Assembly (NCBI GenBank): GCA_015680685.1 | Contig: MNCI01004872.1 | Span: 639,707 to 703,706 of the forward strand | DNA: 64,000 nucleotides | Direction: 5' to 3' | From: Gnetum montanum | Lineage: Eukaryota > Streptophyta > Gnetopsida > Gnetales > Gnetaceae | Part shown: positions 10,701 through 22,700 of the stretch, in pieces | How the letters are laid out: every line of letters begins with the position of its first letter | Numbering within the stretch: the first letter of the stretch is position 1 | Made by a program: the position numbers and the translations under genes | Notes under the pieces: generated by a model | Database searches by the model: none | Told to the model about the DNA's origin: nothing | What the model saw: only the letters and a program-made list of their open reading frames with translations

Positions 10701-13700
10701 GGCTTAACTTGGCAGTTCACCGTAGTGTGCCCTGCCTTCCCACAGTGTTGACAGGGACCCCCGTTGGGCCCAGATTCCTTGCTTTCCTTGATCAAATTCT
10801 CGTACTCCACTATTATCCTCTCCTCCCTCAAGGGAAGGGCCAGGACTAAGTCTTGAAGCATGTCTTTTTGAGAGAGCGATCTCCAAACACAAAAACAAGC
10901 AAAGCCCATCCTCTCCATAGTCCCAGTGGGTTTATCTAGTGTGATGAATTCCTCAAAATAAGTTGTCAGAGGCTAGAAAAACTTTGGTGTCCACACCTCC
11001 CAGGGCACAATAGAAATGCGAATCTATATTGGAGTGTGTGAGAAAAGATCTTTATCTTGGTGTGCCCCCAGCCTCTAGGTAGTGAGTGCCAGGCCCCTTG
11101 CCCCAAAAAACTAGAAAACTCTTAGAAAGACGTGGTCCCAATCCTCAATATTGCAAAAAATAGAAGGAATGAGCTTCTCCGAAAGACTCCTCAGCCCAAC
11201 AATGTCCAACCCCCACGTGGGCACAACCCATTTCCGAATGAGTTTGAGCTTGGGCCTTGGCCTGCTTGACATGAAATGACATGTTATTTAACAGTATGAG
11301 CATGTCAACCAGATTTAGCATCTTCATATTCATGCAAGATCCAAGGTATAGAAGAATGCATTTGCAAACAACTGAAAACAGGCATTTATTAAGATACCAT
11401 TGAGTTTATCAGGCTAAAGGCAGTCACATAATCAACACAATATCTGATGAGACAAATAGAGAAACACACATGCAACCAGACTTTACATAGCTTTATAAAC
11501 AAAGTTCCCAAGGAAGAAGGTCATGGAGGATATTCGTCGGAAGAAACTGGTCCTCATTCCTAATGCTTATTTGTTTCTATAAATAGCATAAAAATAAAAA
11601 ATGTTAACGATAGGCAACTTGATGGACAATAATTAACAAATGCTTATACAAGGATGCTTGTGAAGATGGTGAAAGTATGTTTATGCATTGCTCTGCAGTT
11701 ACTCATATTTGGAATAAAGTTTGGAGAGCCCCAAATCAGCATTTTATATTGCTAAAATCTGTACAAGATCTTGCAATAGCTTGGACTTGAATTGATAGAA
11801 CATGATGTAGTAATAAAATTTGGAATTCTTGGCTAGCACATACGATCTTGGAATTTCGAAGGAAAGAAATTATTGAACTTTGAGGGATAGAAGGCAGTTA
11901 ACATAGAGGATGGTGGTTAGTATTATAAAGGTTGGAAAGAGAATGTGAAGTATAAAACAAGATTTAACTGCATGGATCTTCAACCTTATCAGTTTACAAT
12001 TTCTGTATCACTATCATTGTTTCTGATTTACAGTGGAGCTTTGATTATGGCTTTGGCTGATTTCCATGACCCCTTTACAAGTTTGGATTCATTTTAATTC
12101 TTAACTGGTTAATGAAATTTTCTTTTTACTTGTTAAAAAATAAAAGGACTTTTATTTAAATATTTCCATGTAGCTGATTCTTGGTATTCATCTCCAAATT
12201 TTTTATTTAATATAAATTGGTACAGCCTTTTGGGGAACCTTTCTTAGGTGCGTGCATATGTGCACATGCGCTGACGTGTCACGAGGACCATGTAAATTGG
12301 TTGGCTCTATTCAAACTAATCAGGCTCAAATGAACATTTTTACCTGTATTAATATAGAAATATTTTTGATAGGTTTAAATGTGTTAATAAGGTTTCTTTG
12401 ATGATTTCAGCTAAGAAATCATTGGAATAATGGACAACCAATACCATGGTTACCTGTTGATGAGAATCCAGATTTGCGGTACTGTCTTTTGCACCAGCAG
12501 CTGCAAGTGATAAACTGCTGTATTGCAAGGAGGAAACGGCGTTTGAATACAATAAAGATGTTGAACTCTGATGATGTACATGTTCCTCTAGAAAATGAAT
12601 ATTCCACAGTTCCCTCTGTTGAGCGGATTTGTGATTTAAACTTAAATGTGGTTGCACCTGCATTATATGCAAAACTGAAAACAGGGGAAATTGTTCAGAG
12701 ACATGGTGTTCTCAGTCCAACTGAAAACATGGCAATGCTGGAAACTGGCGAGCCTATTTTTTCTCCTATAACCCAGGTACAATGCGTAATTTCATCTATT
12801 GTCCAAGTTTTAATGTATCGTAACAATCTTGTGGTTAGTTTTAACTAGATAGCCTTACCTTATCTCATTCATTTGCACTAAAAACAACAGGAGGGTCCAA
12901 TCCTGACAGAAGACTTGCTTCGTGAAACTGAAGAAATGATAGTTAGAATTGGCAGGTAACTTTTTCTATATTGATTTCTTTTTGAAAAATGAACTTAGTA
13001 AGTCTAAATATGAGTGACTCTTTTCTGTTGGTAACATGGGTAGAAGTGCCAATGTTCTAATGCACCTTAAGGTTTTGTATCTATATGACATGAAAAAACC
13101 TTACTTATGAAGATTGGATTGGATCACAGATTGTTTTTTTGACAAAACATCCTAGGATCTTATATGTTATGGTACACTTGACCTCAAAATGTATAGAAAA
13201 TGATTGTCTAAACTGCTAACTCTTTTTTGTTTGTTGGATTTGTTTCTCAGTGATGGTGCAGGATTCTCCCAACTCTTCTCTGATATGCAAGCATTTAAGG
13301 TAAACACTTTTGTATCAATGCTTTAATTTTTTTTGTTTGAAAACAGTTCGGGTTATTGTTTTAATCATAATAAAAAAAATACACATATTCTGTACATGAT
13401 CAAAATTAAGGGGAGATTTCCCCACTTCGCTCCCCTGACATCCCCACCTTGCCAACCCCCCAATCCATTAGAACTCCACACACCCACCCCCCACCCCCCA
13501 CCCCCCCAAAAGTAATGCCAAAATGGCATCCTGAGCCGATAGGACCAGACAAAGAAAAATAAAAAGTCAAAATGACATGGCAATTCAGACCCACTGCCTA
13601 GAAATGGCAGAGAAGGCCTATAGATGCTTTAATTTATTGACAAGGAACAATTCAATAATTTAATTCTTGATCCTCTGTGGACTTGCCTTATTTCTAGGCT

Positions 13701-16700
13701 GCAAATCCTGGCTGCATATTAGAAGATTTTGTTAGATGGCATTCACCGCCTGACTGGAAGGAGTATGATGAAGTTGGAACTTCTGCCCAACAAATAGACG
13801 ATAGTAGTGAAAATTCTTCTAGGCGTGGTCATCTCAGCAGAAGAATGCAGTCTGAAGGTATATAATTCCTAAATATTTTTATTCTATTAAGTGAACTTTA
13901 ATCCAATCAGGAAAAGCTGAAGAGATTGTTACAGGTGATCATACAGACTTTTCCCGTCATATTTGGGATGTTTGGCACCACTGGTTGAATACATTGGTTA
14001 ATGTATGTTAAGTGTCTTCGTCTCGAACAAGCATAAAGTGTCAGTTTCTCTGACATCTGATATATGATGAGGCTTATATGTTACGTTTGGATGAATTTTT
14101 CCTGGATTAGAAGTTTCCAGTTTAGATCATTGATGCATTAAAGCTTAATGTAATATACTTTGTCAGTAAAACTGAGGAAATCGTGCTTATTCAGATGCTA
14201 GATGTTATATCAAGTTTAACACCCTTTACTAACAGTTTTAACAGTAGCAACCTACTAACATGTGTATGGACATAAAGAACTAGTATTGAGAATCTTTTTT
14301 TCATGCAATGGATAAGGTTTTTTGTTTCTTCGGTTTTGTAATTGATTTTAAACTTCCAGGAAACTTGTGGCGAGAATTTTGGGAATCAGCCAAACCTATT
14401 CCTGTAGCGAAACAGAGCCCAATATTTGATGAAGATTTGGCAGGGTATGTAATGAGAGCTCTGGATTTATGTGTTCTTATACATGTTTATAAATAAATTC
14501 GTTCTAAAATTCTTGATGTTCTTGCAGTGAATGTGCCCTAAAGCATCTAGAGGACATTTCACCGTCAAGTTTTTTTATGCAGTTATTTATTTCTATGGTA
14601 AGATTTATGGAAGATGGTTCAATATATATGTTATGCCAGCAAAGCATGTTGTTATATAATCATGTTTTTATTAGTTCTTTGAAGTTTGAAGTATATATTA
14701 TGCTATATGAGGCTTGTGATGTGCATCTTATAGGGCCAACAACTCAATCCTGTTTAGTTGCATAAAGAAATTGTGTAACAGGAATGACTTAAACTGACAT
14801 ACATCCTAGAGATCCATTGAGTTTACCACATATGTAATAAAACACTTCAGCTTCAATTTCGTAGATGATCCATCCATTTTTTTTAATGACAATCAGTTCT
14901 TGGGGATAAGCATGTTGTATTACCACTCGTTAGTCATGACATGTGGGATTGTTGGTTAGCTACTGTGTTTTAAGTCATTGGTATCAAATCAATACCGAGT
15001 TCAATTTTAAGGAATACAATGTCGCTTGACATTCAAGAGATGATTGTTAAATATACCTAGTGCAGCATTTTAGGAGATGTCAGCTGTGCAATGTTTAATG
15101 GGGGATGGGGGTTTGCTCATGAGGAGCAAAAATGCTAAGTGAACATGCACTGTGCTACCATACTTAATGGTCATGACCTTTTGGACAGTTGGTTACCTAT
15201 TGCATGCTAAATTGTTCATTAACAACTTCAACATGTACATAGTGCTGGAAAACAAATTCAACATGAACTATGTCACAAAGATTTATGAAGGTGCTTATAT
15301 GCGATTTTCTGTTAGAGTTGGGGAATGGAAGCAATGATGATGATCCTAGACTTGGTAGCAAAATGGCGAGGAGTTGAGGCAAATCTTCAAACATAGCTGC
15401 TGTCACTGCTGACAGCAGTAGTTGGCGTTAGATGATAAGTTTTATAGGGGTATCCCTGTAGATTGCTGGGTCTTGATGCCCAACGATAAGGCCCTTCGTT
15501 GTTTTTTAAATGGCCTGCTTGAAAGTTAGACGATAGCCTCAGGTTTCTTTTGCACAGTAATCGCAAGAGCTATAGCTTGGGGGTAATTGTCTTTGTAAAG
15601 ATCAGAGGCTGTCGTTGGAGGTAGATTCTTGCAGCAACATGCAACAAGAAAACAGCATTGTTGTCGGAGGCCACTTGGCCGGTGATGGGCAATAAGCTCG
15701 GGCTGCTATTGCTTTTGGCTGCTTGTTGTGGCACATTGTTGGAGCAATGTTGAGCGACAAGCCCAGTCTTCTATTTTCAGCTCAGCCACTATCGTGGTGG
15801 GTCACGGGAAACAATGGCCGGTGACACCTTGAGATCTGCGAAAAATTTGAGCCCGAATTGAGGATAAAACACATTCAATTGATCTGTGACTTGATGGTTA
15901 GGCTTGCCCTCTAGGGTAAAACGGGGAGACACAAATAATATGTTTATGAAATGATAATTTTAGGAGCTTTTAATATTTCTTCGTAGCTCCTTGTTTTAAC
16001 AATAAACATGAACTCCTATGAGGGAAAATTTGAATAACCAAGCCTCAAAATGAGGTCAGATGTGAGACCAAGTGCTTGGAACTAAAGTGGACATGAGGAC
16101 AATACCTAATTAAAGATGCCCCAAGGGCTTGCAACAGCCAGTTTTCTTCAAACTTTGAGAAATATGAAAACAATGTCAATTAAACATGCCCTAAGGCTTA
16201 CAACAGAGTTTTCTTCGAACTTTGAGAAATATGAAGGGGACGCAATTAAACCCCAAATGGAGTCCAAAAAACACCCACAAGTATCTTGCAATGAGTTTTA
16301 AAACATAAGAAAACTATGAATCCACAATGGCAAAGACTATTGGAGGAGGAATGAAGATGAATCGGTCCAATAAATTGACCTTCTAAGCATCAATTCATTA
16401 TAACCCATACTCCCATAAACAAGAAATTCAAATTATTTATGCAAGCATATAACCCATACTCCCATAAACAAGAAATTCAAATTATTTATGCAAGCATATA
16501 ACCCATACTCCCATAAACAAGAAATTCAAATTATTTATGCAAGCATATAAAATTCTGAACTAAGCATGCAAAAAACACATTTTTATAAACAAAAAAGCCA
16601 AAAATTCAGGATTATACGTGATATAAAGGAGTTTTGGACGTAATTTTGGGTTCATAGAAGAAATTCAAATTACTTATGCATGCATATAAAATTCTGAACT

Positions 16701-19700
16701 AAGCATGCAAAAAACATTCAAAGCAAACGTAAAATTGAAACTAAAACCATGCTAAACATGAAGAGCCTTGAGAGAACTTGAGTGATCGTGACGGTGGGCT
16801 GTGAGAATGAGTGTTTGTGAAGCTTAATTGTGTAAGAATGTGAGAATTATGGCTGTGAAATTGAGATAATGAATGAGTTGCATTGAAGAACACTCAATTG
16901 AAAGAGCTCATGCTTGCAAGAATGAGAGAAAGTAGAGAGGCGCTAAAGCTAAAATGACTTTAGCTCAAGCAAGCTTGACACACATACACAAATGAAAGGA
17001 GAGCTTGCTTCATTCAATGCACAAATGCTCAAGGCAAGTATAAATGAGAGGGGTTCACCCCTATTTATACTTTTGAGGCTTAGCATTTTCCCTCAATTGG
17101 CATGGCTCAACATGAAGACTCTTGGTCCCTACTTTCTTCTATTTCTAAAGCTCTCAACCTAACCTTCCTTTAGGCTTCAAACCTTAAAACATCAAACTTC
17201 CAACCACTACCATAACTGTATAACATTACTTACAAACATAAAAGACTACAAACATTGTATGGACTGAACTCAACATAGAAAAACAAGGACAATGGAGGAT
17301 TGAAAGACTAAAGAGGGGATGAACGGATATTCACACTATTTCTAACATATATTTGGTAGACTTTGACATAAATTGAATCTAGACACCATGAGATATTTAA
17401 AAAGTAGTTCATATGTGAGCATAGTAATTAATGATGGAATATTCTTGCTTATTACTGTATTAGACAAGTTGAGGTTACCTTAGATTCTATGTAAATAATT
17501 GAAACCACATGTAAACACATGCATATTACTTTGTTTTTGTTAACATGCCTTATTACATCAATAAGTGATTCCATCATTACCATTAAAACTCCACTATTTA
17601 GTCATGTAGTCAAAATAAAAAAATTTGTAAGGGGATAGTGTGTGTGTGTGTTTTTTTTTTTGGGGATTCATCATATGCATATACATTTTTCCATTCTAAA
17701 ACAAAATATGTAAAAAGTAAGATGCATTATTTAGAAGAAACATTAAAGGATCATCACCTGTAGGCTCAATGATCATCTCACCAAGGTAGGGTCTTAGGAG
17801 GGTTGGTGGATGAGCGAAAACCTAACCTGTTTCAAGTGGTTGTGCCTATGCTTGATCCTAGGTCTTATAACTTGAGAAGCAAGCACTTTACCATCACTCC
17901 AAGCAGTGGATTAATTAAAAAAAGAATTCTGTTCCCAAAATAATTTAACTGCCAAATTGTTGAAGACTTTGAATTATCAATATTTTGGTAGACTCATGTA
18001 TAAGGATTCTAGTCTCTTAACTTCTTAACCAAGAAAGCTACTATCTCAAAGTGTGTTGGACTTGAAAGAACCTACAATTTTGTAATGTTGGGAATGAGCA
18101 AAATCAACATTTACAAGGGAAAAAGAAGTGGAAACAATAATACAATAATCATGGTATAGTTGGATCCAACTTCCAACCCCAAATTCAGACCAATAGTTAA
18201 TGAATTGCCAAATATGCACAATTAATTTTGAAAGGATAAAAATGTTTAGAGCTGTTGTATCCTATGAAGGAAGATAGGGCCTTAACTTCGATGCCTAATA
18301 AAGACATTGTAGAACTGACTGTAAAAGACTGGAAAGAGAATGTGACTAAAGTTGTAAATATAGTCTAGAAATAGGTTGGCATCACAAAGTTGATAATTTT
18401 ATTTTTTGTGTTTTTTATTTTAAGTTAGGATAATGATGCAACAGACCTTTGATCATGATCCTTGGCTGACTCCTAAGCTCACAAAAATTTCTTGTTGCGT
18501 TTCAAAATTTTTTTATTAATGAAGTATTCTTTTATGTCTTCAGAAAGATAACCAATGTTATTGATTCCTCAGTACGATGTGTACATTATTGGTTGGGGTA
18601 ATGAACAAATTCCTCTAGGAGGACGGGTGCAGAACTTTGGACATCAGTATCCTAGCCTTTATTCTTAAGAATATATAGGTGCTTCTATTCATAATTCTAG
18701 ATTTTGTATTTAGAATTATATGCTTAGTTTATTCCTTAACATTTCTCATAGTTATCTAGATTTTGTTAATGGCTGTTAAGGATTATGTGTCCGTACTTTG
18801 TAAATCCATTTACAAGATATTTTGATCAAGACGTATCTTTGAGAGACACATCTCTTAACCAAACAATGCAACTCTGCGTGTACACGGATGTGTTGTTTTG
18901 TACCAGTATAATCACCCTGAATGTAGCATAGTGGATATGAGGAAAAAGGTATGGAAGACATGTCGTAGTTACATGTACAAGATAAGTGCTACCAGAAGTT
19001 GTGAAAAGACTGAATGTTGTTATAAGCTGTGGAAGATGAGAATTGTGAGAAGCCTATAAAGGAGATTGACGCTGCCAGTTTGGTAGACAGATCAGTGTTC
19101 AAGGTTTAATGAGGATGTGAGGAACTGTACTATCCAAGTACGATGTGTGAGATCTAAGATATATCTGTGATAGTCATGGATTGACAATACACCAACAAAG
19201 GGACCATTTGATGTATTATCATTAGAATAAGAGCTAGACCAGGGACAGCTCAATATTCATTTTACTTGTGTTAAGGGTGACCTAATTGAAGGAAGGTTTG
19301 ATGACGACCCATATTCAAAGTATATGATATTAAGACCGAGGTGACCAAGTTAAGGTCATACTATCTAATTGTCTACTATTGCAAAACAACCTGGAGGTGT
19401 ACTGCATGAACATGGAGTTCCATATCTAGTAAGGAAATATAGTACCATGGAAGGTGTGTCCTGCCAAATTGAGTCTTATGCTAAAAGGTAGAGATTGAAC
19501 CATGTATGAAGACTAGTACAAGTTAGAGTGCGTTAGCATGAGGTCAAGTGAGTCAATAAACTTAACATAACTACATGGATGACTAAACAAGTGTTGCCAT
19601 GTTACTTGTCTTTAATAAATAAGCATGAAACTAGTTTTCACCATAATTCAGGTGTTTTGCTACATCAAATATATGCAAGCATGAATCTATAATCGAATAA

Positions 19701-22700
19701 TTGTGATTTAGTGCTCCTTGTTTGCTAAATCAACAGCTAGACTAATGATCTTACTTTTGCAAAAGAACAAAAAATTACAGGTGGTGTTGAGGAGAGAAGT
19801 AGAATGGGTGTGGTGGGTGTAAACGGAGGGAATGGGTGCAATGTCAATGGCGGGAACATGCACTATGTGCATGGTGATGGTGTGTAGCCTGGTTTGTAGG
19901 CAGTCGGCCTTGAGGGACACACTATGAAAGGATATGCTGAGGAGGGCTTTGGGGCGGCGGACGGGGACATTGACGAATGCTCCTGCTTGGATGGTGTCAT
20001 GCACCTTTGGGTTAGTGGACCGTCAGTGGAGGGGGTGTAGACGATGGAACGTAGTCTGATTGGACGCTTTGTGTCTTTTGGTGCCAGCCCCTGGATGGAC
20101 CTTATCTAACGGTGGACGAAGGAGATGTGGGGAGTAGTGGCGGTGGATGTGAGAAGCCTGTCAGAGGACTTGCTTTTGTTTATTTTTTAGAAGAAGGAAG
20201 ACCGTGATATGGTCCTTCAAGGTGGACCATGGTTCTACAGCGCTAGAGGGCTCACTCTGACCCCCTGGTGATCGGGGGCACATAGAGAGTTGGACCTGTT
20301 TGCTCATGCACCACTGTGAGTGCGCGTTTTCAGGATTCCATGGGAGATGTGGAGCCTAGACTTTCTTAGGCGTATTGTGGGGTTTTTCAAGAATTCATCA
20401 CCTTCGACAAGGTGACACAGTTGATGGAACATATTGGTTTTGCCTGTTTCTATGTGTGGTGGGCCTTGTCCTTGAAGGACTTAATCAAGGAGGTTGTGCT
20501 CGAACTCCTTGGCAACGAGGAATGGCTACAAGTAGAGTTTGAAGAAAGTGCTACCCACCCCCCTTGACTGTCGAGTTTGGGGTGGGGGAGTATGGCTGGT
20601 GCATGCTGAGGCGTGTAATGTAGGAGTAGGCGGGGGTTGGATGGTTGTTGGGCATAAGGGACGGTTGTTGGTGCTGCTAGTGCCTACCCTCTTCCTCGTG
20701 GGCCTCCCTGCCACGGTGGGAGCAGGTTTGCTGCTCTTCTTTGGTCTCTCTGCCCTCGATTGAGCTGATTGTGCATGGAATCGAGCTTCCCCCTCTTGAT
20801 GATTGGGTTAATGTGGTCCAAGGGAGCACAAGATCTCAAAAGCCTGAGGAGGCTTGCCCATATAATCATAGGAGTCCGGATGCATTTCGATGTCACCGGT
20901 GGGGGGCCGACCTTGCCACCCCTTTGAGAACTTGGTGCAGGATAAGCAGACAAAAAGGAATATTGACTTAGGACTATTGCAGACCCTACGGGAGGTCTAC
21001 TAGCGCCGCTTGATCGATCACACATGAAGCTACTTTCATGGAATTGTAGGGGCAGGGTACAACCTATAAAAGAAATACCCTATGATAGATTGTTCACACT
21101 AAGGATTGTGACATTGTATGCCTTCAGGAAACCAAATTATAGGCAGCGGAGGTCAGCCACCTTCAATGGGAAGGTTGGAAGGTGCACTTGTCTGCATGGG
21201 GTGGGCGGGAGGCCTAGCCATCTTGGCGCACTTTGAAATTCTCGTAGTTGACTCGTCGCAGTGGGCCTTGATTGTCCACATTCACTCCCTGGGCCTGTGG
21301 TTGACCAACTTCTATGCGGCCCAAGCTTGGGAGTTGAGGCTATTGGAATTGGAGCGAGTGGCGATGTTGGTGCCGGATCATCAAGCATGGCTCATTGTTG
21401 GGGATTTCAACCAGTGGCTCCACTCTTGGGAAAAGTCTGGTGCAAGCTGCTCCCCTTTGGAGCCCAGGAGTTTCAAAACTTCTTGTTGTCTTACTCTCTG
21501 GTCGACTTGGAAACTGAAAATTGTCAATTCACTTGGAGCAACAGGCAGAAGGGTGTCGATTGTGTCCTCTCTAGAATTGATCGAGTTTGCATTAGCTCAG
21601 ACCTCCTTCTGAGACTGGATGCATGGATCACGAGACAAGAGCAGGTCGCCTCGGATCACTGATCACTCATTTGCTGCATTGGGCCTTTGAGAAAATGGGC
21701 CCCTCAATCATTTCGGTTTGAGGCTGCTTGGTTTCTCAAGCCCTGGTTATGCCCTTTGGTTAAGGGCATTTGGGTGGACTATCAGTTGGTCCATGGGGGA
21801 TCCTTGGAACTTTCTTTTGAAGGGGCTCCTTGAAACTTTCTTTGGGAGGGGCTCCTTCATTTGAAGTGGGCTATCAAATCCACACCTGTGGAAGAGAAGT
21901 TCTCATTCCGGATGAGCCGTATGACCCTTTGATCCAGACTAGCCCAAGTGCAATACTGACAAGAGGTTGGGGAGGACTTGCATGATAAGGAGCAAAATAT
22001 TCTGATGCAATTGCAGGCGCTTAACTTAGAAGAGGAAATCTATTGGAAGCAAAGATCATAGGTCAGGTGGCTCAGGGAGGGAGATAGATAGACAAAATTC
22101 TTTTTTGCTGTGGCCAAATACCATGGGTGGAGCCAACAACACATGTTGCAGACTGACACGGGGGACCTGGTTGATGATCTGAAGGACGTTGCCCGAGAAT
22201 TGGCAATGTATTGGGGAGCAATCTGGGCAAAATGGCCCACAATGCTTGTGTTGGTGCGGGTTCCGCAAGTATTGGTGGAAGAGGACAACGCTCAACTGTT
22301 GACCCCTTTTAGCTGGCAGGAGCTGAAAGAGACTATTGGGGCTATGCCTGGAGGGAAGGCCCCTGGGCCAAATGGTTGGAATTTTTTGATATTGTGGGAC
22401 CCAACATTCTCGATGCCTTTAGTCTTATGTTGACCAAGAGGCAGGTCCGCCATGAGATTAACTGCTCCCGAATCATATGCATTCCCAAACGTACTGATGC
22501 CTCCTCTTCGGCCCACTTCTGACACAGAGGGGTCTGTAACGTGTTGGTCTGTATTTTCTCTAAGATGCTTGTGCGGAGGTTGGTCCCCATCATGCCTAGA
22601 CTTGTCGGGGACAACCAGACGGGGTTTGTTTAGGGGTGGACCCTACAAGACCAAGTGCTCCTCATGCAGGAGCTCCTTCACTCCCTACACCTCTCGAAAT

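Larger units (their letters stand above)
5336..11275 (-). mobile_element. L1-like LINE copy A with C-terminal J-domain extension
   Basis: A 5.9 kb element on the - strand: ORF1 (about 11.26-10.40 kb), ORF2 (10195-5701), a 3' UTR and an oligo-A tail that reads as T11 at about 5337-5348 on +. Compared with LINE C the homology stops at about 11275, inside or just upstream of ORF1, so the copy is probably 5'-truncated. Many stops and frameshifts show it is inactive. No convincing target duplication was found. Confidence 0.85.
15400..17350 (-). mobile_element. LTR-like or retroelement-derived segment with tandem repeats (uncertain)
   Basis: The left part (15.4-15.9 kb) is more GC-rich than its surroundings. 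The middle has two tandem-repeat blocks. The right part has a TATA box on the - strand inside an inverted repeat at 17038-17070, followed on that strand by a leader-like region. That is how an LTR promoter looks, but no PBS, termini or coding sequence could be fixed. An old LTR or a non-autonomous element are both possible. Confidence 0.35.

Noticed and set aside
12349-12672. 107-codon ORF on the - strand
   Set aside because: It is the shadow of host exon c, which has strong family motifs and splice sites on the + strand.
13365-13594. Two - strand ORFs rich in Gly/Trp/Val
   Set aside because: They translate the G-run of a LINE 3' UTR; no start context or homology.
16400-16546. CRISPR-like array
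   Set aside because: The units are contiguous with no spacers, and the context is plant nuclear DNA. It is a simple tandem repeat.
19708-20004. 98-codon ORF on the - strand
   Set aside because: It overlaps the 5' region of LINE B in the opposite sense; composition is low-complexity His/Thr-rich with no homology I recognise.
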